Positions 36,400 to 45,140 of a DNA stretch of 64,000 nucleotides are shown in pieces. Source of the DNA: Cryobacterium sp. Y11 (lineage in GTDB: Bacteria > Actinomycetota > Actinomycetes > Actinomycetales > Microbacteriaceae); NCBI RefSeq assembly GCF_002929535.1, contig NZ_PJJO01000052.1, forward strand, positions 82,476 to 146,475, given 5' to 3'. Numbering within the stretch: the stretch's first letter is position 1; every line of letters begins with the position of its first letter. Position numbers and translations under genes: made by a program. The notes beneath the pieces were generated by a model. That model saw only the letters and a list, made by a program, of their open reading frames with translations, was not told the DNA's origin and did not search any database.

Positions 36400-36855
36400 A
36401 TGCACAACTTCGTGAGCGAGATTGTCAACCAGGCTCCCCAACAGACCAGCTGGTGGCTCAATGGCGGCGGCTGGTTCGTGCTGGCCCTCGTCAATGCGGG
36501 CCTGGCCGAACAGAAGAACCGTTCTCGCTGGACCTGGTTCGTGCTTTCCCTGTTTCTCGGGCCCGTCGCCACGTTCTTCATCGTGGTTTGGGAGCCTGTG
36601 GCCGAGCCGCCACTTGAGCTGGGGAATCCGTTTGCGAGGGCCGACGATCGCTATCTCACCCTAGCTTTTCTCGCTTTCGTGGTCACGGTTGGCGCAGTGC
36701 TCTTCGCCGTGGCCGGGCAGACCTGGTACATGTGGGTCGCCAGCGGCATTGGTGCCGCGGCGCTCGTGCTCTTTCTCGTTCTGTTTCGACGTGCACGCGC
36801 AAAGCGGATGGCGGCACGCGCGCACGCGCGCAGCGCCTCAGTGCCGACTGTCTGA
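36400..36855 (+). CDS. Small membrane protein of unknown function
   Basis: A 151-aa protein with four predicted hydrophobic segments, separated by SRWTWFVLSLFLGPVATF and a central acidic loop, and a strongly basic C-terminus (RRARAKRMAARAHARS). The family is not known to me. Convergent with the YccF-like gene. Confidence 0.7.
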   Translation: MHNFVSEIVNQAPQQTSWWLNGGGWFVLALVNAGLAEQKNRSRWTWFVLSLFLGPVATFFIVVWEPVAEPPLELGNPFARADDRYLTLAFLAFVVTVGAVLFAVAGQTWYMWVASGIGAAALVLFLVLFRRARAKRMAARAHARSASVPTV

Positions 36856-36867
36856 CCCCTACAAGCG

Positions 36868-37242
36868 CTACGGCGTGTCGACGATCTGTTTGCCGAGCGG
36901 CATGAGCGCGACCGGGATCAGCTTGAAGTTGGCGATGCCGAACGGGATGCCGATGATGGTGATGCAGAGCGCTATGCCCGAGAGTAGGTGCTCGAGGGCG
37001 ATCCACCAGCCGGCCAGAATCACCCAGATGACGTTGCCGAGGAGAGACGCGACGCCGGCGTTCGGCGTCTCAACCACGGTCTTGCCAAATGGCCAGAGCG
37101 CGTAGACGCCGATACGTGCCGCCGCGATTCCCCAGGGGATGGTCACGATGAGAATGCACATGATGAGAGCCGCGAACATGTAGCCGAGGAACAGCCAGAA
37201 GCCTGAGAGCACGAGCCAGATGATGTTGAGGAGGGTCTTCAT
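36868..37242 (-). CDS. yccF: YccF-family inner membrane protein
   Basis: A 124-aa protein with duplicated YccF domains: NIIWLVLSGFWLFLGYMFAA and later NVIWVILAGWWIALEHLL, each followed by IPWGIAAAR or IPFGIANFK. The family is a small conserved membrane protein of unknown function. Its start is nine bases from the stop of the cupin-like gene on the same strand, so the two are probably co-transcribed. Confidence 0.9.
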   Translation of the reverse strand: MKTLLNIIWLVLSGFWLFLGYMFAALIMCILIVTIPWGIAAARIGVYALWPFGKTVVETPNAGVASLLGNVIWVILAGWWIALEHLLSGIALCITIIGIPFGIANFKLIPVALMPLGKQIVDTP

Positions 37243-37251
37243 TGTGGCTGT

Positions 37252-37578
37252 CTAGCCGATCAGGGTGAGCATCAGCCGTGATTCCTCGAGCGCCTCGACC
37301 TCGTGCTCGAGGTCGGCTTCGAGTCGAAGCAGGGCGCCGGGCGCCAGGTCGGTGACCTGCCCGCCGGCCGTGACGCGCAGGCGTCCGTCGAGGGCTTGCA
37401 TGAGCAGAATCTTGGGCGCAGAGTGTTTTTTGAGCGTGAAACCGGCCTCGAAGGTGAGCACGACCACGCGCACCCCGGGGGAGGAGAGAACCGTGTTGTG
37501 GCCGAGCCGACCGGGTTCAACCGCGGCGTCAGACCGAATGTCTGCGATGTGCGTGAGGGGCAGCGTTATGTGTTCCAT
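37252..37578 (-). CDS. Cupin-like protein
   Basis: A 108-aa single-domain protein with the beta-barrel pattern of small cupins: VRVVVLTFEAGFTLKKHSAP, LDGRLRVTAGG, LAPGALLRLEADLEHEV. His42 and the late glutamate/histidine pair could bind a metal. Function unknown. It is immediately upstream of the YccF-like gene. Confidence 0.75.
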   Translation of the reverse strand: MEHITLPLTHIADIRSDAAVEPGRLGHNTVLSSPGVRVVVLTFEAGFTLKKHSAPKILLMQALDGRLRVTAGGQVTDLAPGALLRLEADLEHEVEALEESRLMLTLIG

Positions 37579-37689
37579 GATTCAACGCTAGACCCGTGAA
37601 CGCCTTTCTCTTGGTCGATGGTGATTGCTAAAATTAAGAGTGTCTGGGAGCCAGCCCTGAGCATCGGTTTAAGTGTGTCGCTCGAAGGC

Positions 37690-37726
37690 ATCGCTGGGTA
37701 TCGTTGGGCTATCGCTGTATATCGTT
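37690..37726. promoter_or_regulatory. Four helically phased ATCG(C/T)T repeats before padR
   Basis: ATCGCT at 37690, ATCGTT at 37700, ATCGCT at 37711 and ATCGTT at 37721, spaced 10, 11 and 10 bp so that all face the same side of the helix. They end 23 bp before the PadR start, a natural place for autoregulation. Confidence 0.6.
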
Positions 37727-37749
37727 CGCAATACTTACAGGAGGCAATC

Positions 37750-38298
37750 ATGGGCAATTCATATCCAACAAGCGGGTTCAACGCTGGCAACATCGACGGC
37801 ATCTGGCAGGCGATGGAGCAGTTCCGCTCGAGGTTCGAGAAGCAAACGGGAACCCGCGCGGGTCGCGGCGAGGTGCGCACGGCGGTGCTCGCGCTGCTCG
37901 CTGAGCAGTCGATGCACGGCTACCAGATTATTCACGAAATCGAAGAGCGCAGTGGCGGCAGCTGGAAACCCAGCGCCGGCTCGGTCTACCCGACCCTGCA
38001 GCTGTTGGCCGACGAGGGTCTCATCAGCGCCGAGGAGTCCAACGGTCGCAAGATCTACTCCCTGACCGATGAGGGTCGCGCCGCTGTCGCTGACGCTGAC
38101 ATGAGCGCGCCGTGGGAAACTACGGCGTCGACTCCTGGTCACGGTCATGGCCATGCGGCACTGCCGAAAGCAGGGATCGAGCTTGCCCAGGCCGCGGCGC
38201 AGGTTGGTCGCACCGGCTCGCCGGAGCAGGTCAAGCAGGCCGTCATGGTGCTCGACGACGCACGTCGCAAGCTCTACTCGATTCTCGCCCAGGACTGA
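37750..38298 (+). CDS. PadR-family transcriptional regulator
   Basis: A 182-aa regulator with the PadR winged helix: VRTAVLALLAEQSMHGYQII, GSWKPSAGSVYPTLQLLADE and the wing YSLTDEGRA (about 38-115). A histidine-rich linker (GHGHGHA) and a C-terminal helix for dimerisation follow. AGGAGG precedes ATG 37750. It is upstream of the ABC1-kinase gene by 55 bp on the same strand and may control it; the phased repeats upstream suggest autoregulation. Confidence 0.93.
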   Translation: MGNSYPTSGFNAGNIDGIWQAMEQFRSRFEKQTGTRAGRGEVRTAVLALLAEQSMHGYQIIHEIEERSGGSWKPSAGSVYPTLQLLADEGLISAEESNGRKIYSLTDEGRAAVADADMSAPWETTASTPGHGHGHAALPKAGIELAQAAAQVGRTGSPEQVKQAVMVLDDARRKLYSILAQD

Positions 38299-38353
38299 CG
38301 GGGTGCCACTGGCTCGTCGAGGTAGCTACGATTCGAACTCGGGCGCAGGAAAC

Positions 38354-40009
38354 ATGCGCGCCCGCTACCGCCGCATTCTGCGTTTCGCCAGCTGGTACCT
38401 GGCCATAACGTGGTGGTTCGAGTTGTTTCTGCCCCGCATCGGGCTGGTGAAAATCGCGGAGCGCACACGTCCTAAACGGATGCAACGCTTCGCCAAGGGC
38501 TTTCACATTCTGGCGGCCGACCTCGGTGGCCTCATGATCAAGGTCGGGCAGTTCATGTCGTCGCGCCTCGACGTGCTGCCGCCCGAGATCACCAAAGAAC
38601 TCGAGGGGCTGCAAGACGAGGTTGCCCCCGTGGCTTTTGCTGCTATTCGCGCAGCAGCCGAAGCGGAGTTGGGCATGCCGCTCGAGCGAGCCTTCATGTC
38701 GGTCGACGAGACGCCGGTGGCGGCGGCATCGCTCGGCCAGGCGCACCGAGCCCGACTGACCGCGCTTGATGCTGCCGACACGGGGCTCGACGACGTCATC
38801 ATCAAGGTGCAGCGCCCGGGCATCGACGCGATTATCGAAGTCGATCTGGCTGCCCTGCGCAAGGTGGGTGGGTGGCTCAGCCATGTGAAACTCGTCTCCA
38901 ACCGGGTCGACATGCCCGCGCTCGTCGAGGAATTCGCCCAAACCAGCCTCGAAGAGATCGACTACCTGCACGAAGGTGCTAGCTCGGAACGCTTCGCGGC
39001 AGCCTTTCCCGACGACGACCGGGTCAGCGTACCCGTCGTCGTCTGGGAGCGCACCACCCGTAAGGTGCTCACCCTCGAAGACGTGACGGCGATCAAGATC
39101 ACCGACGTTGGGGCCCTGCACAAGGCGGGCATCGATCCAGCACAGGTGGCCCCGCTCTTCGCGGAGGTCATGTTCGACCAAATGTTCACCCAGGGCTTCT
39201 TTCACGCTGATCCGCACCCCGGAAACATCTTTGTCACCCCGGATGCTGATATCGAACGCGGCTGGAAGCTAACGTTCATCGACTTCGGAATGATGGGCGA
39301 AGTCCGTACCAGCACGCGCACCGGACTGCGCAAAATGCTGATCGCTGCCGCCTCGCGTGATGGGCGCGGCCTCGTCAGCGCAATGAACGACGTCGGTGTG
39401 CTCCTGCCATCGGCGGAGACGACAGAGCTCGAACGGGCGATGACGACCTTGTTCGCCCGCTTTGGCGGCATGGGGTTTGCAGAACTGCGAGAGGTCGACC
39501 CGCGGGAGTTTCGCGATTTCGCGGTGCAATTTGGCGACGTCGTGCGCTCGCTGCCGTTCCAGCTACCCGAGAACTTCCTGCTCATCATTCGGGCGATGTC
39601 CCTTACCTCCGGGGTGGCCAGTTCGCTCAATCCCGCGTTCAACCTCTGGGACTCCGTCGAGCCCTACGCGGCGCAGTTGCTGCGTGACGAGAGCGGCAAC
39701 GTGGTGCAGGACTTCGCGAAGCAGGCGCTGGAGACCGCCGGCATAGCCTTTCGGCTGCCGAAACGGATCGATGCGCTCATCACCCGAGTCGAAAACGGCA
39801 CCATCGCGGGCACCAGCCCCGCGCTTGAGAAGCGCGTCGCCCGACTTGAGCGCGCCATGCGGCAAGTGGTCTCGGCCCTCCTATTCGGCGTCGTCCTCAT
39901 AGCCGGCGTACTGCTGCGAGCGGATGACGCGGTGCTCGGCACCGTACTAATGGTCGCGTCGGTCGCCCCCCTGCTGCACGCCCTGTTCGCGGGTCGCCGC
40001 GGCGTCTGA
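38354..40009 (+). CDS. ABC1/UbiB/AarF-family atypical kinase
   Basis: A 551-aa protein with the ABC1 signatures: the KxGQ segment LMIKVGQFMSSRLD, the alanine-rich loop AAASLGQAHRA, HADPHPGNIFV and the DFG-type metal site IDFGMMGE. Two hydrophobic helices at the C-terminus anchor it in the membrane. UbiB-type proteins support quinone or lipid metabolism. The ATG at 38354 starts just before the conserved region; the open frame upstream overlaps the PadR gene in another frame. Confidence 0.93.
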   Translation: MRARYRRILRFASWYLAITWWFELFLPRIGLVKIAERTRPKRMQRFAKGFHILAADLGGLMIKVGQFMSSRLDVLPPEITKELEGLQDEVAPVAFAAIRAAAEAELGMPLERAFMSVDETPVAAASLGQAHRARLTALDAADTGLDDVIIKVQRPGIDAIIEVDLAALRKVGGWLSHVKLVSNRVDMPALVEEFAQTSLEEIDYLHEGASSERFAAAFPDDDRVSVPVVVWERTTRKVLTLEDVTAIKITDVGALHKAGIDPAQVAPLFAEVMFDQMFTQGFFHADPHPGNIFVTPDADIERGWKLTFIDFGMMGEVRTSTRTGLRKMLIAAASRDGRGLVSAMNDVGVLLPSAETTELERAMTTLFARFGGMGFAELREVDPREFRDFAVQFGDVVRSLPFQLPENFLLIIRAMSLTSGVASSLNPAFNLWDSVEPYAAQLLRDESGNVVQDFAKQALETAGIAFRLPKRIDALITRVENGTIAGTSPALEKRVARLERAMRQVVSALLFGVVLIAGVLLRADDAVLGTVLMVASVAPLLHALFAGRRGV

Positions 40010-40071
40010 GCGTCGCGCGCTGCGTCCCTCGACACTGAGGCCGGCCGGCATTCGCTTGGCGACCCGGCAGT

Positions 40072-40125
40072 TGCATAACACCTGCAATTTGGGCGGCGGG
40101 GGCACTCGACCCCGAATTCACGCGG
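40072..40125. repeat. Dispersed intergenic repeat, copy B
   Basis: TGCATAACACCTGCAATTTG, then GGCGGCGGG and CCCCGAATTCACGC. Same order of elements as copy A at 35315, and the core CATAACNCCTGCA is shared with both arms of the palindrome at 62452. Confidence 0.5.
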
Positions 40126-40261
40126 CAGATAATTGAGTGTTTCCCAGGCAGGATGCTCGCCGAGCTGTCGTTTTTCCTGAATTAGCCACAGGCGCGTCCG
40201 CCGACAGCCCACATGCATACTCCTGCGCCAGCCAACGGACCCGGTAGCAAGCGGTTCTGCG

Positions 40262-40438
40262 TTAGACCACCGACAATTCGGCCATTCGGGAGAGCGCGAG
40301 CTGCGTGTACAGGGCGGTGCCGTCTGCCAGGACATTGTCGTCGAAGCTTGCCGTGGGGGGAGTGGTCGAAGGCGGCGGCCTGGCATCGGCTTCTCGCGGC
40401 GGTGCCGAGAGAAAGACGAAGGCTTCAACACCCGCCAC
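40262..40438 (-). pseudogene. Unidentified C-terminal coding remnant
   Basis: A minus-strand frame reads AFVFLSAPPREADARPP, then ASFDDNVLADGTALYTQLAL and ends SRMAELSVV-stop, which looks like a real C-terminus. A GTG at 40438 could start a 58-aa protein, but there is no ribosome binding site, and a stop lies a few codons further upstream. I see it as the tail of a lost gene; the family is not recognised. Confidence 0.3.
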
Positions 40439-40542
40439 GAGTATTCGGGGCCGCTGAGCGGGTTATTCCTGCCGTGAAGCGCACTCGGCCGATATGACGT
40501 GCAGGCCGTCACCCGCCATCACCAAGTGTTCATCTGCGGTTC

Positions 40543-40567
40543 ATTACGAGTCTCACGTTCTCGTAAT
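40543..40567. promoter_or_regulatory. Inverted repeat upstream of the phn operon
   Basis: ATTACGAG and CTCGTAAT, perfect 8-bp arms separated by nine bases, 64 bp before the phnD start. The symmetry fits a TetR-type operator; the last gene of the operon encodes a TetR protein. Confidence 0.6.
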
Positions 40568-40630
40568 TCGTATTCAGAGACGGATGGTCTTCTATTCAGG
40601 CACCCACTCTTCCTCTGAAAGGACCAGCCC

Positions 40631-41536
40631 ATGTCACGAGGTACCCGCGCCGTCGTAATGGCGACCTCACTTGCATCCGTCTTGCTGCTCACCGCCTGCG
40701 CCGGCGCGCCCGCAGCAGGCGAGACTCCGGCAGCCACGGCGGAAACTGGCGAACTCGTCTTCGCCATGCCGCCGGGAACGGACGACCCGGACACCCTGCT
40801 GCAGGTCGACGCCGTGACCGCGATGATTGCGGACGCCACTGGTCGCTCCGTGAAGACCGAAAACCCGGCGGACTATATGGCCGTCGTGGAAGCTGTACGC
40901 AGCGGATTCGTCGATGTCGCCCTGATGAGCCAGTTCTCCACCGCGCTGGCCATTGCCAACGGCAGCGTCTCGCCGCTGATCGTGTGGGAAGCCGAGACCC
41001 TGCCCGCCTCCGTCTGCCTCGTACCGGCCGACAGTGAGATCGAGCAGATTTCCGACTTTGCCGGCCACCAGATCGCATTCGTCGATCCGGGATCCACGAC
41101 CGGGCACTTCATGCCGAAGTCGATGCTGGCCCAGAACGGCCTAGTCGACGGTGAAGACTACCGAAGCACCTTCGCCGGCGGCCACGATTCCGCTATTCTC
41201 GCCATGCTCAACGGGTCCGTCGACATGGCCTGCACTGCTCGTCAGCTGTACCCGATGTTCCTCGACGCCGGCATGTACACCGCCGATGAGGTGCGCATCG
41301 TGGCCGAAACCGACCCGATTCCGATCGGAATCTCGATCGTCGTGCGTAACGATCTCGATGAGAAAACCCGCCAGCAGCTCATCGATCACCTGCCCGAGGC
41401 GCTAATGGCCGACGAGGGAACGTTCGCACTCTTCGGCGGCAGCAACGATTACATCGTAAATCCGGGAGCGGATGTCTACGCCCCGCTCCTGCAGGTCGCC
41501 TCCGACGTGGGCGTCGACCTCGAGGACATGCGGTGA
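40631..41536 (+). CDS. phnD: Phosphonate/phosphate-type ABC transporter substrate-binding lipoprotein
   Basis: A 301-aa PhnD-type binding protein. Signal peptide with lipobox LLTAC (Cys23). The mature part has LVFAMPPGTDDPD, the VRSGFVDVALMSQFST segment and FVDPGSTTGHFMPKSML, which binds the phospho group in PhnD-type proteins. GAAAGGA precedes the ATG. First gene of a tightly overlapping five-gene operon (phnD-phnC-phnE-phosphatase-tetR). The ligand could be a phosphonate, phosphite or a phosphate ester. Confidence 0.88.
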   Translation: MSRGTRAVVMATSLASVLLLTACAGAPAAGETPAATAETGELVFAMPPGTDDPDTLLQVDAVTAMIADATGRSVKTENPADYMAVVEAVRSGFVDVALMSQFSTALAIANGSVSPLIVWEAETLPASVCLVPADSEIEQISDFAGHQIAFVDPGSTTGHFMPKSMLAQNGLVDGEDYRSTFAGGHDSAILAMLNGSVDMACTARQLYPMFLDAGMYTADEVRIVAETDPIPIGISIVVRNDLDEKTRQQLIDHLPEALMADEGTFALFGGSNDYIVNPGADVYAPLLQVASDVGVDLEDMR

Positions 41537-42357
41537 CTGTGGTGAGCACGCCAATTGCCAGCGCGACCGGTGCTGCAGCGCTGAGCCGGGGCGTACCGAC
41601 GTCGGTCGATACTGTGACCGTGCGCAATCTGCGTGTGACCTATGGCACCACCGTGGCCCTCGACGGCGTCGACTTTGACGTGGCTCCCGGCGAAATGGTC
41701 GCACTACTGGGGCACTCCGGGTCGGGCAAATCGACGCTCATGAGATCACTTACTCGCATGACGGCGGCCACTGCCGACACCCTGAGTGTCGCCGGACGTG
41801 ACGTGCTCACGCTCAAGGGCCGCCCACTGCGAGCGCTGCGTGCCGACGTGGGTTATGTCTTTCAACACTTCAACCTCGTGCCCAATCTCAGCGCGCTCAC
41901 CAACGTACTCACCGGCGGGCTGTACCGGGCAGGACCGGTGAACTTTCTCGGCGGCTTCAGCCCCATTCAGCGCAGCGAGGGCCTCCAACTGCTCAAGCGG
42001 GTGGGCCTGGAACACAAGGCGCGCCAGCAGACTCGCAGCCTCAGCGGTGGCGAGCAGCAGCGGGTCGCGATTGCCCGTGCGCTCATGCAGCAACCGCGGC
42101 TGATTCTGGCCGACGAACCGGTGGCCTCGCTCGATCCTCGCCTCGCCGGCTCGGTGCTCACCCTGCTGCGCGAAATCGCGGTGGAGCAGCGCATCCCAGT
42201 GATCGTCAGCCTGCACGTGGTCGCCTTGGCGCGGCAGTATGCCGATCGGGTTGTGGGCTTGCATTCCGGGCGCACGGTGTTCATCGGCCCCGCGAACGGA
42301 CTCACCTCGTCCAGCGTGACGGATATTTATGGAACAGATGGAGAATTCGGTGTCTAA
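41533..42357 (+). CDS. phnC: Phosphonate-type ABC transporter ATPase
   Basis: A 274-aa ATPase of the PhnC type. Walker [10 protein letters not shown]-loop [18 protein letters not shown], signature [14 protein letters not shown], Walker [14 protein letters not shown] and the switch histidine in IVSLHVV. GTG start at 41533 overlaps the phnD stop by four bases, indicating translational coupling. Confidence 0.93.
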   Translation: MTVVSTPIASATGAAALSRGVPTSVDTVTVRNLRVTYGTTVALDGVDFDVAPGEMVALLGHSGSGKSTLMRSLTRMTAATADTLSVAGRDVLTLKGRPLRALRADVGYVFQHFNLVPNLSALTNVLTGGLYRAGPVNFLGGFSPIQRSEGLQLLKRVGLEHKARQQTRSLSGGEQQRVAIARALMQQPRLILADEPVASLDPRLAGSVLTLLREIAVEQRIPVIVSLHVVALARQYADRVVGLHSGRTVFIGPANGLTSSSVTDIYGTDGEFGV

Positions 42358-43198
42358 GCTTACAGCCCCGCGGCCAACAGAGGCCGGGGCGACTCAGCCT
42401 CAACTCAGCGACACCGACCGCTCCCGGCTCGTGCGAACCGTGCAGGTTCCCGGGGCGACCGGCTTGATCGGACTCATCGTCGTGATCGTGCTCGTCGTCT
42501 GGAGCATTGCGGGCTCCGGCTTCAACCTCGAACGCTTCGTCACTGGGATCCCGCGCATGGGCGATTTTCTCGTGCGAATGTGGCCGGCCACCTTCGACAA
42601 ATTTCCAATTATCGTGGAACTGCTCACCGAAACGCTGCAGATGGCCGTCGTCGGTACGTTGATCGGCGCCGCGCTGTCACTGCTGGTGAGTTTCGGAGCC
42701 ACGAGCACCATCGCACCGCGCTGGTTGTACACCTCGACCAGGTTCGTGCTCAACGTGCTGCGATCTATTCCCGAGCTTATTTTCGCGCTCATGTTCGTGT
42801 CGGCTGTTGGCCTCGGCCCGTTCGCCGGGATCCTCGCACTCATCGTCGGCTCGATCGGGTCGATCGGCAAGATCTACGCCGAGGCCATGGAGTCGGTTTC
42901 AACCGGGCCGGTTGAGGCGCTCAGCTCTGCTGGCGCATCGAAGCGACAGGTCATCACCTACGGTGTTGTTCCGCAAGCCGCGCCGCTCCTGGTTAGCTAC
43001 ACCCTGCTCCTGTTTGAAGGCAACGTGCGCGGGGCCACTATTCTCGGCTTGGTCGGGGCTGGGGGAATCGGGATGGAACTGACCACCGCGATGCGCATGT
43101 ACGACTACGGCCACCTGTTCGCGATCATCATCAGCATTATCGTGCTCGTCACGGTGATTGACCGAACCAGCGCCATCATTCGAAAGAAGATCACCTAA
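42350..43198 (+). CDS. phnE: Phosphonate-type ABC transporter permease
   Basis: A 282-aa permease of the PhnE type with helices such as TGLIGLIVVIVLVVWSIAG and LRSIPELIFALMFVSAVGLG, and the EAA-like loop VEALSSAGASKRQVITYGV. I place the start at GTG 42350, because GGAG lies six bases upstream; ATG 42329 in the same frame would add seven residues. The ends overlap both neighbours. Confidence 0.9.
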   Translation: MSKLTAPRPTEAGATQPQLSDTDRSRLVRTVQVPGATGLIGLIVVIVLVVWSIAGSGFNLERFVTGIPRMGDFLVRMWPATFDKFPIIVELLTETLQMAVVGTLIGAALSLLVSFGATSTIAPRWLYTSTRFVLNVLRSIPELIFALMFVSAVGLGPFAGILALIVGSIGSIGKIYAEAMESVSTGPVEALSSAGASKRQVITYGVVPQAAPLLVSYTLLLFEGNVRGATILGLVGAGGIGMELTTAMRMYDYGHLFAIIISIIVLVTVIDRTSAIIRKKIT

Positions 43199-43974
43199 TG
43201 ACTGCTACCTCGGCCCCAGCTCTTAGCGAATTGGTCAACCTTCGTGATCTCGGTGGCATCGCCGTAACTGGTGGGCACGTGCGACCGGGCCGTCTCTGGC
43301 GCAGCGACGACGTCAGCACGGTCACGCACGAGCAGGCCGATCGGTTGGTGCACGCCGGGCTGACCACCGTGATCGATTTGCGGTCGCCGGTGGAGGCATC
43401 CGTCACCGGGCGCGGCCCCCTGGGAACGCTCGACGTGCAGTACCACCACCTACCGCTCACGGACGATCTGGCCGCACCGGGCGCAACGCTGACGGCCAGC
43501 AGTACGGCCGTCGATGTGGGTGAATGGTACGCATTGCTCGTACTCAGCAAGGCACCGACACTGGTGCGGGCGCTCGCTATTATCGCTGAATCAGCCGGGG
43601 CTACGGTCTTCCATTGCGCCGCCGGCAAGGACCGAACGGGTATTCTCGCCGCGAGTGTACTGACCGTTCTCGGCGCCACGCCGGCGGCCGTCATCGACGA
43701 TTATCACAAAACGGATGCCGCCATGCCGGCGGTCATGGCCCGTCTGTTGGTCGTGTTCGAACCTCTCTTTCGGCAGAGCGCCATCGTCACGGCTGGATCA
43801 GCACCGACCGGAGGTGCCCTGCTCGGGGCAGACGTGCTGTCGATGAGCACCATGTTAGAGGTGCTCGAGCAGTCCCACGGTGGGTTGGTCGCCATACTCG
43901 CGGGGGCCGGACTGACGCCGGAGTTGCAACAGAATCTAGTTGCACGCACTGTGTCGCCTGGCGACGGCGTGTGA
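43198..43974 (+). CDS. Tyrosine-phosphatase-like (DSP) hydrolase in the phn operon
   Basis: A 258-aa protein of the bacterial tyrosine/phosphoinositide phosphatase family (Y_phosphatase3). The P-loop is HCAAGKDRTG (139-148), with Cys140 as nucleophile and Arg146 as phosphate ligand; the start NLRDLGGI and WRSDDVS are family marks. Coupled to phnE by a one-base overlap, it may hydrolyse an imported phosphate ester after entry. Such an assignment is inferred from context. Confidence 0.9.
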   Translation: MTATSAPALSELVNLRDLGGIAVTGGHVRPGRLWRSDDVSTVTHEQADRLVHAGLTTVIDLRSPVEASVTGRGPLGTLDVQYHHLPLTDDLAAPGATLTASSTAVDVGEWYALLVLSKAPTLVRALAIIAESAGATVFHCAAGKDRTGILAASVLTVLGATPAAVIDDYHKTDAAMPAVMARLLVVFEPLFRQSAIVTAGSAPTGGALLGADVLSMSTMLEVLEQSHGGLVAILAGAGLTPELQQNLVARTVSPGDGV

Positions 43975-44603
43975 CTGGCGATGTGGCCGCCGTCTCGTCG
44001 GACGCTTCGCCGGGTGCCGCATTTCATCGACGCCCCGGGAGGCCGCGAGACACCAGCCTTGATGAACTGGTACTCGCGGCCACCGTCGAATTGCTTCTCG
44101 ACAAGGTTGGTGGCAGCCCCTCGATCACAGCCATCGTCGACCGCAGCGGCGTCAGCCGCGCTGCGTTATATCGCCGCTGGGGCAGCCGGGAAGAAATCGT
44201 GGCGGCTGCGCTGGATTCGGTGCGCAGCCCCATCGTGGTCACTGAAACCAGCGATCTACTCGCCGACCTGATTGCGACCTACACAAGCTATCCCGACAAC
44301 GATCCAACCAATTTCGAACGCCTGATTCGCCGACGCCTGGTGCTTGGGCTCGAAGATCCTGCCCTGCAGCGGATCTACTGGAACGCGCACGTATCGCGTC
44401 GTCGGATTCCAGTTGCCGCAGCCCTGCGCCGGGGGATCGAGGCCGGACTGGTGCGCGTCGATGCCAATGTGGATGTGGCTATCGACCTCATCGCCGGGGC
44501 GTTCTATTATCAGTTGGTCGTGCGCGGTGATTCGAGCAGCGCAGCGAGCCAGCTTCGCGTGCGTGAGGCCATCACGATGGTCTGGCGCGGCATCGCCGTC
44601 TGA
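43971..44603 (+). CDS. TetR-family transcriptional regulator
   Basis: A 210-aa regulator. After a flexible N-terminus, RRPGRPRDTSLDELVLAAT leads into the helix-turn-helix ITAIVDRSGVSRAALYRRWG. The C-terminal half is the ligand domain. GTG start at 43971 overlaps the phosphatase stop by four bases, so it is the last gene of the operon and likely autoregulates through the inverted repeat at 40543-40567. A longer open frame upstream is the phosphatase gene in another frame. Confidence 0.9.
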   Translation: MTGDVAAVSSDASPGAAFHRRPGRPRDTSLDELVLAATVELLLDKVGGSPSITAIVDRSGVSRAALYRRWGSREEIVAAALDSVRSPIVVTETSDLLADLIATYTSYPDNDPTNFERLIRRRLVLGLEDPALQRIYWNAHVSRRRIPVAAALRRGIEAGLVRVDANVDVAIDLIAGAFYYQLVVRGDSSSAASQLRVREAITMVWRGIAV

Positions 44604-44759
44604 GGACTGCCGCGTGAACGAAAGCCCGGCAAACATCGCGAGCCACCATCCGCACAGGGTGGGCGACGGCATGATCTCAGTAATCAGTCTGTCCAGAGGA
44701 GTAGAGGTCAGGACAGACCCGTCCGGACCTTCAGCGCGAAGCCATCGGCACCGCTCAGC

Positions 44760-44867
44760 ATGGAAGACGGCATGATCGCTGCGATCTGTCAGTCCACAGG
44801 CGTGGCGTTCGCCACCAGAAATATCAAGGACTTTCACGGTCTCGGCATCGACCTTATCGACCCGTAG
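44760..44867 (+). pseudogene. C-terminal remnant of a VapC-type PIN toxin
   Basis: From 44760 the frame reads MEDGMIAAICQSTGVAFATR followed by NIKDFHGLGIDLIDP and a stop, the last third of PIN-domain toxins (the D-G-x-I-A-A and T-R-N-x-x-D-F motifs). The N-terminal half with the first acidic residues is absent, and no VapB-like antitoxin is found. Surrounding bases (44604-45140) hold no other recognisable gene. Confidence 0.65.
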
Positions 44868-45140
44868 ACCGATTTGTCCCGCTGGCCGCCGGCAGCGCAC
44901 AGCTCTGGCACTTCGTGACGCGCCACGAACGGATGCCCGTAAACACGCGGAAGTTTTCTGCCGCTGTCACGAATTGCAGCAGTTTAGCGGCCTCGAGCCC
45001 GGCATCGCCAGCGGTGGACGTGCGGTGCGATTAGTCGACTACATCCTGCCTTCAGCGTGCCATTCGGCAATGTCGGTGGGTGCCTCTAACGTCGTCAGTA
45101 ACTACTCACAGACACTCGTGCCGAGAATATGGAGAAGGAA

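Noticed and set aside
38147..38353. N-terminal extension of the ABC1 kinase
   Set aside because: It overlaps the PadR gene in another frame; the conserved protein begins at ATG 38354.
38298..38354. tRNA-like TTCGAACTC between padR and the ABC1 gene
   Set aside because: The interval is too short and no acceptor or anticodon arms can be formed.
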